From the NCBI GenBank assembly GCA_025403435.1, contig CM046333.1, forward strand, positions 13,665,770-13,729,769: DNA of 64,000 bases. Direction: 5' to 3'. The stretch is from Artocarpus heterophyllus. Taxonomy: Eukaryota > Streptophyta > Magnoliopsida > Rosales > Moraceae. The translations under genes were made by a program, and so were the position numbers. Of the stretch, positions 32,661 to 44,358 are shown one piece after another; the first letter of the stretch is position 1; every line of letters begins with the position of its first letter. The notes under the pieces are model-generated. The model ran no database searches, had not been told where the DNA came from, and saw only the letters and a list, made by a program, of their open reading frames with translations.

Positions 32661-34401
32661 TTGTTTTATGTTAAATATTTTATGAAAAGCGTTTATGAAA
32701 AACATTACAAAAATGTTTTATGAAAACGTTTATGAGAAACGTTTTAGAAATATGTTATGAAAAATGTTTATGAAAAACGTTTTAAGAAAAAGGTTTCCAT
32801 GAGAAAAGTTTCTAAAGCATGTTCAAATGATTTGTGAGAATATGTTTAAACTTATTGAGTGAAAGCTCATAAAAAGTTTCTTCATGCTGTAAGTAGTTTT
32901 ATGGGAGATCAGTAGGACTCGTTAGAAAAGCTGGATGCTGCGGAGGACGGATGTGAGGATTTAGGTATGGATACCACTACAATAATGTTTCCACTGTTTA
33001 AAAGAAATATTTTTCACTATTTAATACAGTGTTTTCAAAGTTTTAAGAAAAAACAAAGTTTGAAGAAATGTTTTCAAGTTTTATGCTTTAGAAAAAGGAT
33101 TGTTTTATGTTAAATATTTTATGAAAAGCGTTTATGAAAAACATTACAAAAATGTTTTATGAAAACGTTTATGAGAAACGTTTTAGAAATATGTTATGAA
33201 AAATGGTTATGAAAAAGGTTTTAAGAAAAAGGTTTCCATGAGAAAAGTTTCTAAAGTATGTTCAAATGATTTGTGAGAATATGTTTAAACTTATTGAGTG
33301 AAAGCTCATAAAAAGTTTCTTCATGCTGTAAGTAGTTTTATGGGAGATCAGTAGGACTCGTTAGAAAAGCTGGGTGCTGCGGAGGACGAATGTGAGGATT
33401 TAGGTATGGATACCACTACAATAATGTTTCCACTGTTTAAAAGAAATATTTTTCACTATTTAATACAGTGTTTTTAAAGTTTTAAGAAAAAACAAAGTTT
33501 GAAGAAATGTTTTCAAGTTTTATGCTTTAGAAAAAGGATTGTTTTATGTTAAATATTTTATGAAAAGCGCTTATGAAAAACATTACAAAAATGTTTTATG
33601 AAAACGTTTATGAGAAACGTTTTAGAAATATGTTATGAAAAATGTTTATGAAAAACGTTTTAAGAAAAAGGTTTCCATGAGAAAAGTTTCTAAAGTATGT
33701 TCAAATGATTTGTGAGAATATGTTTAAACTTATTGAGTGAAAGCTCATAAAAAGTTTCTTCATGCTGTAGGTAGTTTTATGGGAGATCAGTAGGACTCGT
33801 TAGAAAAGCTGGGTGCTGCGGAGGATGGATGTGAGGATTTAGGTATGGATACCACTACAATAATGTTTCCGCTGTTTAAAAGAAATATTTTTCACTATTT
33901 AATACAGTGTTTTCAAAGTTTTAAGAAAAAACAAAGTTTGAAGAAATGTTTTCAAGTTTTATGCTTTAGAAAAAGGATTGTTTTATGTTAAATATTTTAT
34001 GAAAAGCGTTTATGAAAAACATTACAAAAATGTTTTATAAAAACGTTTATGAGAAACATTTTAGAAATATGTTATGAAAAATGTTTATGAAAAACGTTTT
34101 AAGAAAAAGGTTTCCATGAGAAAAGTTTCTAAAGTATATTCAAATGATTTGTGAGAATATGTTTAAACTTATTGAGTGAAAGCTCATAAAAAGTTTCTTC
34201 ATGCTGTAGGTAGTTTTATGGGAGATTAGTAGGACTCGTTAGAAAAGCTGGGTGCTGCGGAGGACGGATGTGAAGATTTAGGTATGGATACCACTACAAT
34301 AATGTTTCTGCTGTTTAAAAGAAATATGTTTCACTATTTAATACAGTGTTTTCAAAGTTTTAAGAAAAAACAAAGTTTGAAGAAATGTTTTCAAGTTTTA
34401 A
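32661..34401. repeat. 439-bp tandem array, four copies, inside the long LTR
   Basis: Unit starts (TTGTTTTATG) lie at 32661, 33100, 33539 and 33978, exactly 439 bp apart; the fourth copy stops near 34401. Copies differ at only a few positions each. Each unit has a block of short degenerate sub-repeats (AAACGTTTATGA-like) and a unique GC-richer block (GCTGGGTGCTGCGGAGGA). The near identity indicates recent expansion. Confidence 0.95.
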
Positions 34402-34693
34402 GATATAGTTTATGAACTGTTTAATATAATTATAAAGTTAAGTTTTAAGCGATGTTTTAGTAAATGTTTCTTATTAAGTTTTAAGAAACGATTTGAAATG
34501 GTTTTAAAGTCAAGTGTTGAGCGAGGTCTCGACATGAACGGCGACAGAGGTCGAAACAGTTTTTAAGTACATTTAAAGAATATGTTTAGAAAAAAAAATT
34601 ATTTCAGTATTTTTCTTACTAAGTAAGTAAGATTACTGTTTTAAGTAATGATAAAGTGACAGCCCAAAAAGACGGGTCGTCATATAACGGGTG

Positions 34694-35400
34694 AGAACTT
34701 TGTTGATGGTTGATTTTGTACTAGGCCCCTTCAAAGGCCCAAGCCCAACATCTCCTCCTACAGGGCCAATGAGCTCGCTCCATGGACCCAAGCCACGGTT
34801 AAGAAACTAACCTGGTCGTGGTTTGGTAGGCCATGAGTTGTCAAACGGACTAATTTATTTAGTTCGATTTATTTTAAATCCCATTTGGTGGACTTTAAAG
34901 CTAATTGAACTTGAATATATGGGTGATGGAGGATAATAACACCAAAAAGCCTTTCTTTTGCCTCTAAGAATAAGCCTAAAAGCCTTTATTTTGCCTTAAC
35001 ATAACCCAAAGAGTCGGAAAAATCCAAGAAACCTAGTGATTGGGCACCAAGTGCGCCTCTAGAGCACCTAGCATGCGCCTCCGGAGGCGCATCACCGAAC
35101 AAGTCCTGTTTGTGTCACTGTAGCCTTTATCCGAGTTGCAAGTCCACTATTTGAAGGCACCATACACGCGCCTCCATCACTAATTCTTGCACGAATTTTT
35201 GAAATATTCTAATTCTCTTGATCTTGCAGTGAAATCTTGGTTGTTTGGCATCAGAGTGAGCTCTAGAAATCATTTTCATTGGTCCACTTCGGGCCTAATT
35301 ATCCCCAACACCCTGTTGGAGGTCCTATCGAAGATATTTTGTGCAAACTTGCTATCTGCTCTAGCCACATTAACATCGACACCATCAAATTAGAGGCCTA
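34694..35400 (+). mobile_element. Decayed LTR end with PBS-like site
   Basis: TGTTGATGGTTGATTTTG at 34694 resembles an LTR start, and TGGCATCAGAGTG at 35245-35257 resembles the tRNA-Met primer site (TGGTATCAGAGC). The 550 bp between are GC-richer than the flanks. No coding domain follows, so this is at most an LTR plus a short leader. Evidence is limited to these two motifs. Confidence 0.35.
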
Positions 35401-36236
35401 AGTGTATGTTACCATGAACGTTACACCCCATGGATCTATCAAACCCTAACAAACTTTATATTATAGCAATTAAAGTAAATAAGTTGGAATAAAGTTACCA
35501 AAGATGGTTATTATTAGACATAAACGTTGTTTTCTCTTCATCATTTTGCTTTTTGTATTGTCGTTGTCATGTTCTTTTTATAGCTGACGAACCCAAGTAA
35601 ACTACATCTTGGTATATTTTAAAATGGAAGCGATGTGTCCTTTAATGCATAGAAGACAACTAACATGTCGTTTGGGAAAGGGTTTTAGGGCTTAGGCCTT
35701 CGTTTGGTATCAACGACAACAAACTTTTCACTTCCGCCAATTTCTTGTAATTTTTTGTGATCTGTTTTGGGGGGCAAGACTACCATGCTCGTTGCTTTCA
35801 TCTCATCAGTGCTTTTCCATTTGTTTCGGTTTCAGATTCATCCATTGGTTCACAAATAAGCAGATAATTCACAGAATCAAAGGCAAGGCAAGTTCTTTAC
35901 TTTTCATTATAAAACGGATAGTGGTTTTGTTTTTTGTTTTTTTTTTTTCTTTGAATCTTTTTCATGGCTCCACGGATAATTTGATAAGCCAATGATTTCC
36001 CAGCAACTTGTATAAAACTAGCATATGTTTATGGCTATTCCAGTATAAAACATATGCTATTTTTGGCCATCTTTAAATTCAAACTTAGTCCGAACTAATA
36101 AATTCTAATTGTTATAATATAAAACAAAAGTTTATTATAGTATAAAACTTTTATATGTTATATTATTTTTGTTCCAACTTTGTTACCAAACACTCTCTAT
36201 ATTGCGTTGTTGTATATTAAATTATTCATTTTTTTT
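35401..36236. other. AT-rich spacer
   Basis: No gene seen. 35520-35640 briefly shows the T-rich, TGTCGTTG texture of the 26940 and 39290 islands. 36100-36190 is a member of the dispersed AAAGTTTTATA family. Confidence 0.4.
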
Positions 36237-36530
36237 GCATAATACATTCTAAACTTTTAATATTGACAAAATACACCTTAAACTTTAAATAATTGGCAAT
36301 TGAGATTTAATAACTGACAAACATTAAGAAGTATAGATGATTTTGGTCACGAGATTTATATATAAGTTTTTTAAAGAGTAAAGCTTATCATTTTAGAGAA
36401 AAATTGAGGCTCAACACGTTAAAAACGTAGTTAACGGAAATTAAAAATAGACATTAGATTTCAATTGCCACTGATTTCAAAGTTTAGTGTGTATTCTACC
36501 AATATTAATAGTTCAAGGTGCATTAAGAAA
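36237..36530. mobile_element. MITE with long terminal inverted repeats
   Basis: The left 80 bp (TACATTCTAAACTTTTAATA, CACCTTAAACTTT, GGCAATTGAGA) are matched in inverted orientation by the right 80 bp (TCAATTGCCA, AAAGTTTAGTGTGT, ATTAATAGTTCAAGGTGCA). Long inverted arms of this kind are typical of Mutator-like MITEs. No coding sequence. Confidence 0.65.
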
Positions 36531-36645
36531 AAAGGGAATAGTTCAGGTTGAACCATATAATTTCCTCTATATTTAAAGTTTCTAGCCATTTTTCGTGGTT
36601 TTTGTTGGCTATCTCTTGTATTTGTTCTTTAAAATGATTCGTTCT

Positions 36646-37205
36646 TAGAGGTGTCAAATGGGCTGAGCCGTCAAGTGTAAGGCTCAACCCAGCCCACCCC
36701 TACATTGTAGCGGGTTGGGTTGGCATAGCATGCCTGATGGGCCAAGGCTGGGCCTGACCATCTAGGTGCATAAGGCCAGCATGACCCTGGCCCAAACACA
36801 TGACGGGCTTGGCTGGCCCAGAGACATGACAGGCTTGGACTGGCCCAGCCACACCAATAGCCCTTTAAGCTTGACCATTTAGGTGTTCAAGAAAATACCT
36901 TTATTTTAAACTGCTTAAGGTTTTAACCTCAAACCTTTAGAAGAAATAAGAGTCTATTAACTACTTAACTAGACAGTTATTTATGAAACTATAAATTTAA
37001 AATTAAAAAACTAAAAATTATAGGGACTGGCCCTGTAAGGTCGGCCCTGCCCTACAGGGCCTGGGCCCAAGCCCAGCATGGCCCTTCAAGGGCTAGGGCT
37101 TGGGCTAGGACCGGGCCTTAAGTTTTCCCTTCAGACACGACACAGGCTTGTTATAAGCCTAGGGTCAAGGCACGACCCTACTGGTCGGCTCTTTTAACAC
37201 CTCTA
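36646..37205. mobile_element. Non-autonomous hAT-like element, GGCC-rich
   Basis: Ends TAGAGGTGTCAAA and TTTAACACCTCTA are inverted repeats of the hAT type. The 560-bp body is full of GGGCC and GGCCC words and fold-back prone, with an AT-rich centre. The flanks ATTCGTTCTT and ATTCTTCTT suggest a duplicated site with an indel, but a clean 8-bp duplication is not visible. Confidence 0.65.
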
Positions 37206-39285
37206 TTCTTCTTATGCAAATGTTGCTTTAACTTCTTGCTACTTTCATGTGGTGGTTGTTCAATGTTTTTCGTTCTTCAATGTTGTCAACGTTTAACAAT
37301 TTTTTTAAGGTTCTTTTCGAGAAAACCACACAAAATGTCCCTTAAGTGAGTGTGTGTTTAAAAATGCCCTTTTCCTTTTATCTTTTCAAGACTATTCCTT
37401 TTCTTTTTTTAATTTTTTAATTATAATTAGACAATTACTATCTTGCCCATTCGATTCATCTAATTATCCCTAAGTGAGTGAGCGTTTACAAATACCCTCA
37501 CCCTTTTATCTCTTCAAAATTGTGGCTTTTGTTAATTTTTTAATTATAATTACACGATTACTATCTTGCTCATTCATTCATCTGATTATCCCTAAACTGC
37601 AACAAACCCTAAGTCACCTCAAATCTCTTTTTTTCTCTCCTCTATACGTCTCTCTCTCTTCCTCCCTGCGCTTCGATCTCTCTTTTCCCCCTCTGCCTCT
37701 TTTCTCTGTCTTTCTCTCCTTTCTGCTCGCCCCCTCTCTTCTCTTGTCTTCCTTCTCTTCTTTCTTCTCTTCGACAGATCATTGCTAGAGTTAAACGCTA
37801 AGATTGCCAGTGGTCGATCCACCTTCACGGATCTTTCACAGTCATAACTGAGATCCTTCTTCACGAATCCTCCTTCATAGATCATTGCCGAAGACCACGA
37901 ATTCATAGATTTATTGAGAAGAACAAAGATTGTCATCTCCTTTGTCAATCTATGATCTCCATTATTCAAAAAATAGCTGACGCGAATGATGACCATCACT
38001 ACATATCTCTGCACAAAGTTGGTGTGTGAGAGACTCGCTGTTGCAAACTTCAAGAGTGCCGACGAAGATTTCCACAATCTGTAGGAGTTCTGGCGAAGCT
38101 CGTTGTGATCTATCGGAGTGCCGATGAAGCTCGCCATCATCTGTTCATCTTTAATCGCAACCAAATTTGCAGAGGACTAAGCACTTGTGGTGGTACTGTT
38201 GTGAGATTAAATTTAAATGAACGAGCCTCCGAGCATGAGTGAGAGGAGCTTGAGGTTGAACTTTCTCTTCCGTTTTTTTTTTTTTTTTTTTTTTTTTGTT
38301 AATGGAGAAATTGAGGAAAAGAAAATGTGATCGGTGGAAATTTTTTTTAATCTTATTGCTCATTGCTTTTATTCTAGGAACAAAATTTTATTGGAGTATC
38401 GCTGATTGGGTTTTGGAGCAGAGTTTACAAATGATTAGATTATTGCTCTTCCTTTGTTTTGTTGCTAGATGATTTTAGTTAAGCTATCTGTGACTATTGA
38501 GACGATTCAGAATTTTTTTTTTTTCCTTTTGGTAGGAAATAGATTTGTTGGAGATAAACCATTTCATTGGTCCTTTTAGAACCAAGGGCGGTGGAATTGA
38601 TTGCAAAACTATTTACGTGTGGTTTTCACCATTTCATTTTATTTTGTTTTAGGAAGTTTCTGTATTTTTTTTTTTTTTTTGTGATAGATTTTTTACTATA
38701 ATGAAAGTGTTTTATATGTGTTTATGTTAATTTATTGTTGTTCTGTGTATTGAGATTGTATAATTTTGTCTAAGTTTGCAGTTAGATACGAGATTTTTGG
38801 AACTATGTTTGAAAATTTTCTTTTTCTTTTAAACAAAAAATGAGTATCTGCCAGATTTTTGGAGGTGGTTGATTTTTTTTTTGGTTTTAAAAAAAATATA
38901 TGTTAAAAACTAGTAAGTTCTTGGTTCTAACTTTGAAAGTGACTGGAGGTGGTTAGCATTTGTCTGTTCCAAAAAAATATTGGAATTTGGCAGGTTTTGG
39001 ATTGGAAGTTGACGGGTTTCGAATTGGAACTAGGTCGGTACCTGATGGGTTCTATAATAAAACCTAATGAGTTCTAAAATGAAACTTGACAAGTTATGAC
39101 GGAATCTATGATAGAACCTGACGGATTCTATGACAGCATCCCTCACAAGGGAGCGAGAACAGAGGATAATTTAAAATTTTATTAAATCATCTTTTTTTAA
39201 TTAAAGAGATAATTTAAAAAAAACATTTTAGGAGGTAATCTTTAAAATGTGCTTTTTTAGGGGTGTTTTTGTAAATTGCGCTTGC
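37206..39285. other. Unassigned region with imperfect terminal similarity
   Basis: CT-rich near 37620-37780 and poly-T at 38272-38297. A 181-codon minus-strand open stretch (37619-38164) ends in a purely arginine/glutamate-rich tail caused by the CT-rich tract, and matches no family known to me. The left part (TGTTTAAAAATGCCC, GTTTACAAATACCC) and the right part (AATGTGCTTTTTTAGGGGTG, TTTTGTAAATTGC) are loosely inverted, which could mean a MULE carrying host fragments. 39000-39140 repeats CCTGATGGGTTCTA-like words. Confidence 0.3.
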
Positions 39286-39289
39286 TTTT

Positions 39290-39840
39290 TTTAACTTGCT
39301 TTTCCTTGCCTGTGTTTTTTCCGCTTTTTTAAAGGATCGTCGTTCTTATTTTTGTAATCTCTCCTTATACTGTCGCTTATTATGGTCGTTCCATTTCTGT
39401 GCTTTTGTCGTTTTCACTGTGTGTCGTTTTTGTAGTTTGTTTCTTTTACTGTCGTTTTCAAACTTAATGTCGTTTCTTTCTTTCTTTTTTCCTCTTTCGG
39501 TTATCATTCTTGTCCTTATTTTTCGTCGTTTTCAAAGTATATTGCTGCTATTATTGCCGTTAGTCATCATATATTGTCATTTTGTGTTTGGTGTCGTTTC
39601 TTTGGTGTAGTTTGTTTACCTTCTCTCTCTTTTTTTTTTTAATTATAAATTTTAGTCTTGGCCTTGTCGTTTTATTTTGTATCCAAAGTTTTTATCGTTT
39701 TACGTTCTAGTTTCTTATAAAATGGTCGCTCATTGACGCGTTGTCGTTTTTCTTTACTCGTGTCTAAAGTTGTGCTTTTTCACGGGAGGAGGTGTTGCCG
39801 TTTCTAATTTATCGTTTTCTTTTTTCTTTATCTTCCTTTA
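39290..39840 (+). repeat. Second T-rich island with repeated TGTCGTTTT words
   Basis: Same base texture as 26940-27820. More than ten GTCGTTT or TCGTTTT words lie at irregular spacing, with little A on the plus strand. A CTTCAAAAAAAA run follows at about 39877. No coding capacity is credible. Confidence 0.5.
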
Positions 39841-40080
39841 TTTATACAATTATACCCAAAAACAAAAACAAAAAACTCTTCAAAAAAAAAACTCTCCTTT
39901 TTATTTTTTTTAAAGTAAAGACATGTGAAGAGTATTGCAGACTCAAAATATGAACACAAAATACACTGCACCCAAAAATCACATTGAAAGATAAAGGATA
40001 AGACAACTTTAACGACAAACAATTTTAAAAAATATGGCATTGACCGGTAAGACAAGCTTTAAGAGATTTACACAGTAGAT

Positions 40081-42538
40081 AGGGGCGTTTGGTTTGCAGT
40101 AATCAGTAGGAATCATATTCTCGAAAAAATGATTGTAGGGAATATGATTTCCAGGAACTAAGATTATTACGTTTGGTTGCACATAGGAATCTTCTATTAG
40201 ATTTCTAGGAATAATATATTACTATGTTTGGTTATACATAGGAATCTTGTATAATTGACAAAATAATTTGTTGTATTACCATTAAATGTATCAATATAAT
40301 ATATTAGAACTAATATTAAATAATAATAATATAAATATAAATAATAAAATAATATTATATATAATTTAACATTAATAGTACTATGAATATTAATGTTATT
40401 ATTATCATTATTATTAAATAATTATTATTTTATGTTAATATAATACTTTCTTTATCTTATATAAAAATATTAATTTATAATAATCATAGAATTATTATTT
40501 AACAATATATTAATATTAAAATGTTGTATATAATATAAAATATATTGATATGAATATAAATAATAATAAAAATACAATTCTTAATAATATATTAATATTA
40601 ACGTTAAATAAACATATTGTTATAGAAAATATTAAACATATTTAGCTATATTTTATATTTATAATTATTATAATAGTATTTATATAGTTTAATATTGATA
40701 TTGCTATGCATATTAATATTAATATTATACTATTCATATTGATGTTATATTATTATGTTTTTATTATTATTGTTATTATTATTCTTATTATTAAATTATA
40801 ATTTTATATTGATATAATATTTATATGTATATCATATATTAATATTAATTTATAATAATAGTACAACATTATTTTATTTTATTATTATAGTATTTATATA
40901 TATTATATTTAGATATTGTATATGTAATATATTATATATGTTTATTATTATTGTTAATGTTATTATTATCATTATTATCAAATTATTATTTTATATGAAT
41001 ATAATTTTTATATTTATATTGCATAGAAATATTAATTTATAATAATATTATTATAATAATAATTTAATAATAATATAATTATTATTATCATCATCATGGA
41101 AACAATATGAGATTTCTATAGTTTTGAGATTCCCAGGAATATGAATATCACCTTGTGGGTGGGCTTCATATTACCCCAAAATGAGGTAATCTGAATCCTA
41201 CGGGAATTAGTTTCCCAGGAATCCAAAACTTAGATTACTGTATACCAAACATGGGAATCTTACAGATTCTCATTCTCATCTCAAGATTATTGCATACCAA
41301 ACGCCCCCTAGAAATCTCATATTTGTTTCCATGATGATGATGATAATAATTATATTATTATTAAATTATTATAATAATATTATTATTATAAATTAATATT
41401 TCTATGCAATATAAATATAAAAATTATATTCATATAAAATAATAATTTGATAATAATGATAATAATAACATTAACAATAATAATAAACATATATAATATA
41501 TTACATATACAATATCTAAATATAATATATATAAATACTATAATAATAAAATAAAATAATGTTGTACTATTATTATAAATTAATATTAATATATGATATA
41601 CATATAAATATTATATCAATATAAAATTATAATTTAATAATAAGAATAATAATAACAATAATAATAAAAACATAATAATATAACATCAATATAAATAGTA
41701 TAATATTAATATTAATATGCATAGCAATATCAATATTAAACTATATAAATACTATTATAATAATTATAAATATAAAATATAGCTAAATATGTTTAATATT
41801 TTCTATAACAATATGTTTATTTAATGTTAATATTAATATATTATTAAGAATTGTATTTTTATTATTATTTATATTCATATCAATATATTTTATATTATAT
41901 ACAACATTTTAATATTAATATATTGTTAAATAATAATTCTATGATTATTATAAATTAATATTTTTATATAAGATAAAAAAAGTATTATATTAATATAAAA
42001 TAATAATTATTTAATAATAATGATGATAATAACATTAATATTCATAGTAATATTAATGTTAAATTATATATAATATTATTTTATTATTTATATTTATATT
42101 ATTATTATTTAATATTAGTTTTAATATATTATATTGATACATTTAATGGTAATACAACAAATTATTTTGTCAATTATACAAGATTCCTATGTATAACCAA
42201 ACATAGTAATATATTATTCCTAGAAATCTAATAGAAGATTCCTATGTGCAACCAAACGTAATAATCTTAGTTTCTAGGAATCATATTCCCTACAATCATT
42301 TTCCCGGGAATATGATTCCTACTGATTACTGCAAACCAAACGCCCCCTATAGTTTTGAGATTCCCAAGAATATGAATATCACCTTGTGGGTGGGCTTCAT
42401 ATTACCCCAAATGAGGTAATCTGAATCCTACGGGAATTAGTTTCCCAGGAATCCAAAACTTAGATTACTGTATACCAAACAAGGGAATCTTACAGATTTC
42501 CATTTCCATCTCAGGATTACTGCATACCAAACGCCCCC
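40081..42538. mobile_element. Fold-back DNA transposon cluster of type A-B-A'-B
   Basis: Segment A (40081-41119, 1,039 bp) returns inverted as A' (41309-42349). Segment B (41120-41308, 189 bp) returns in direct orientation at 42350-42538. A plus B is bounded by inverted ends GGGGCGTTTGGTTTGC and GCATACCAAACGCCCCC, typical of Harbinger- or hAT-like MITEs. Arms are very similar: in one 72-base stretch (40247-40318 against its partner) one mismatch was counted. The 850-bp arm centres are almost only A and T. No gene is present, and transposition would need proteins from elsewhere. No target duplication was resolved. Confidence 0.9.
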
Positions 42539-43305
42539 AAAAGATATTTGAAAACTTATTAGAAGTGAAAAAATAAGTTAAAATATTACTATACCTGAAA
42601 GCTTTATGTTCTAGTTCTTTAGAAGTTTACATTATATACAGTTTGAATTAACGAGCAAGAACTAGTATACCAAGCACATTAGCATTTTAAATTATATTCT
42701 AATCATATGTTTGGTATAGTTGGTTTTTTATAAACTTTTCATTTAATAACGGTGTAAAATTTTTATATATTATAATAAAAGTAAAAGTTTTACTATAATA
42801 TAAAATTTTTTTACGTTATAATATTTATAATTTTAACCAATAATTTTAATCAATATAGCTAATTTTAACCAATAATTCTAACCAAAATACCAGCGTCAAA
42901 CATACCAACGTTAAAACGAGGAGCTCAACTCATAAATAAACTGAGATACGCACGGTTTCTGAAAAGGAAAAGCCTCTGTCCTAAAACTATACAAATCCAT
43001 GGTATTATAATCCAGGATTACAGAGTTCCATCAACTACGACACCGTTCAAAATCAACTTTAGGAAACAACCATAAGTCAAAACTGAAAAAGATTACAAAA
43101 AAAATAGCGTGAAGGTAGCGCAGCTTTTATTCGATCATAGGAAAAAAAACACGAATATACAAAACAACCTGCCCGCAGTTACACTAAAGACCAAGAAAAA
43201 ACAAAAAGAAAAAAAAAAAGAAAAGAAGACAAATATCGTAGCACAGATGGAGCAGTTGCGGCGTAAAGAGAAAATATGACACAAAACTCGATCAAAATTC
43301 AACAA
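42539..43305. other. AT-rich spacer and 3' flank of the F-box gene
   Basis: 42540-42900 belongs to the dispersed AAAGTTTTATATTATA-type family. 43000-43305 is the probable 3' UTR and flank of the minus-strand gene, including an A-rich tract at 43195-43225. Confidence 0.5.
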
Positions 43306-44358
43306 CTAGAACGAGTTCATCTCCAGAATATAACTCCGGCTCTTCAGCAGAGACCCCACGGCCTCCCCGTACTGCCCTTCCCCGAACGCCCTCTTTGCCA
43401 AATCACCGTCCTCTACGTCATCACACAGCTGTGGGGCCCCACCACTACTCCCCTCCTTTGTGGGCCTCACCACCACCAGCGTCGCCCCCTCCGCCCAAAA
43501 CCCTCCCCTCAGCTCCACCCTCGGCGCGTGCCTCATCCTCATCCTCACGCTCGGCACCCTCGTCCTGCTCCTCTCCGCCACGTCAACCTCATCGTCTTCC
43601 GCTTCTCCTTCTCCGCTAACGTGCGCCACCTCCACCGCTCCTCCGCCTCTCAGCTCCGCCAGCCCCGCCTCGTCCATTACCAATGTGCCTTCCCCTTCTC
43701 TGTCGGTCAAGACCAGCCTCCGGAGCTCCCTCTGCTCGCTCACCGCCTCTCTCAATAAGTAATGCCTCGCCGACGCCGCAATCAGAGCGCTTATCGTCCA
43801 CACCACTCTCGTCTTCAGCCCCCGAGCGAAGTCCTCTTCTCCGGCGCCGGCGACGAGCGAATCTCCTCCGATCCCCGCCCCAGACTCTGAGTCTCTGATC
43901 GCGCGAAACCCTAGAATCACGCAGCTCCTGAGGCTGTTCCCGAACTCGGCCGTCCATCTGACGACGGCGCCTTTCTCTAGCCTCATGTCGCCGGAGGGAA
44001 GCTCGATCTCGAGGCCTCGGACCCTGTCGAAGGCGCGGAGGATCTGAGAAGGAGAGTTTTGCGGCGGAGGAGGCCTTAGGGAAGGATTATTATTGGATAG
44101 GGGATTCGGAGAGACGAGGTCGTGGAGGGATTTGAGGATGGATTTGAGGAAGGCGAAGAGGAAGGAGTCGTCCCCATCGCGGCCGGAGGAGTCGGGAGAG
44201 ACGACGCAGTCGACCTTGAGGAGGAGCGACTCCGTCTGGGGGACGAGGGAGTTGAACCGCCGCGAGACGGCTCGGCACCGGAGGAGGGTCTTGATGTCCG
44301 ATACGGAGTTGAAGATCAGGAGGATCAGCGAGTCGGGGAGTTGATCGAAGCCGTCCAT
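43306..44358 (-). CDS. F-box protein, single exon
   Basis: 350 residues, started at the ATG at 44358 (MDGFDQLPDSLILLIFN). An in-frame ATG 45 bases upstream would add a lysine-rich leader not expected in the family, so the internal start is preferred. The F-box motif covers residues 4-45 (LPDSL, LLRCRAVSRRFNSLVPQ). The rest has no kelch or LRR repeats; the C-terminal part includes GLEIELPSGD, WTAEFGNSLRSCVILG and LKSRSYILEMN. It resembles the small plant F-box group typified by Arabidopsis At5g46170 and At4g18380 (from memory). F-box proteins bind SKP1 in SCF ubiquitin ligases and pick substrates; the substrate here is unknown. The gene is GC-rich at third positions, unlike its flanks, and intact. 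Confidence 0.88.
   Translation of the reverse strand: MDGFDQLPDSLILLIFNSVSDIKTLLRCRAVSRRFNSLVPQTESLLLKVDCVVSPDSSGRDGDDSFLFAFLKSILKSLHDLVSPNPLSNNNPSLRPPPPQNSPSQILRAFDRVRGLEIELPSGDMRLEKGAVVRWTAEFGNSLRSCVILGFRAIRDSESGAGIGGDSLVAGAGEEDFARGLKTRVVWTISALIAASARHYLLREAVSEQRELRRLVLTDREGEGTLVMDEAGLAELRGGGAVEVAHVSGEGEAEDDEVDVAERSRTRVPSVRMRMRHAPRVELRGGFWAEGATLVVVRPTKEGSSGGAPQLCDDVEDGDLAKRAFGEGQYGEAVGSLLKSRSYILEMNSF

Larger units (their letters stand above)
28348..34684 (+). mobile_element. Probable 6.3-kb solo LTR (or LTR-only element) with internal tandem arrays
   Basis: Begins TGTAACACCTCGG, a frequent start of long plant Ty3/gypsy LTRs, and ends GACGGGTCGTCATA, the likely inverted partner with CA changed to TA. 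Flanks TAACA (28343-28347) and TAACG (34685-34689) would be a 5-bp target duplication with one mismatch. Near 28870-28910 a CT-rich leader resembles the promoter-proximal part of such LTRs. No protein domain appears anywhere in it. It is unusually long, in part because of the 66-bp and 439-bp arrays. An alternative is a non-coding LARD-type element or two fused fragments. Confidence 0.5.

Noticed and set aside
32661..34401. CRISPR-like array
   Set aside because: Units are contiguous 439-bp tandem copies without unique spacers, in a plant genome. The same holds for the 66-bp and 30-bp arrays.
35245..35257. A complete LTR retrotransposon starting at the PBS-like site
   Set aside because: No gag or pol sequence follows. 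Only an LTR-plus-leader remnant can be supported.
37619..38164. 181-codon minus-strand frame with Arg/Glu-rich tail
   Set aside because: The tail is produced by a CT-rich tract and no family was recognised. Kept only as a note in the spacer entry.
43276..43758. Proline- and serine-rich plus-strand frames opposite the F-box gene
   Set aside because: Antisense shadows of a GC-rich gene; no domain, biased composition.
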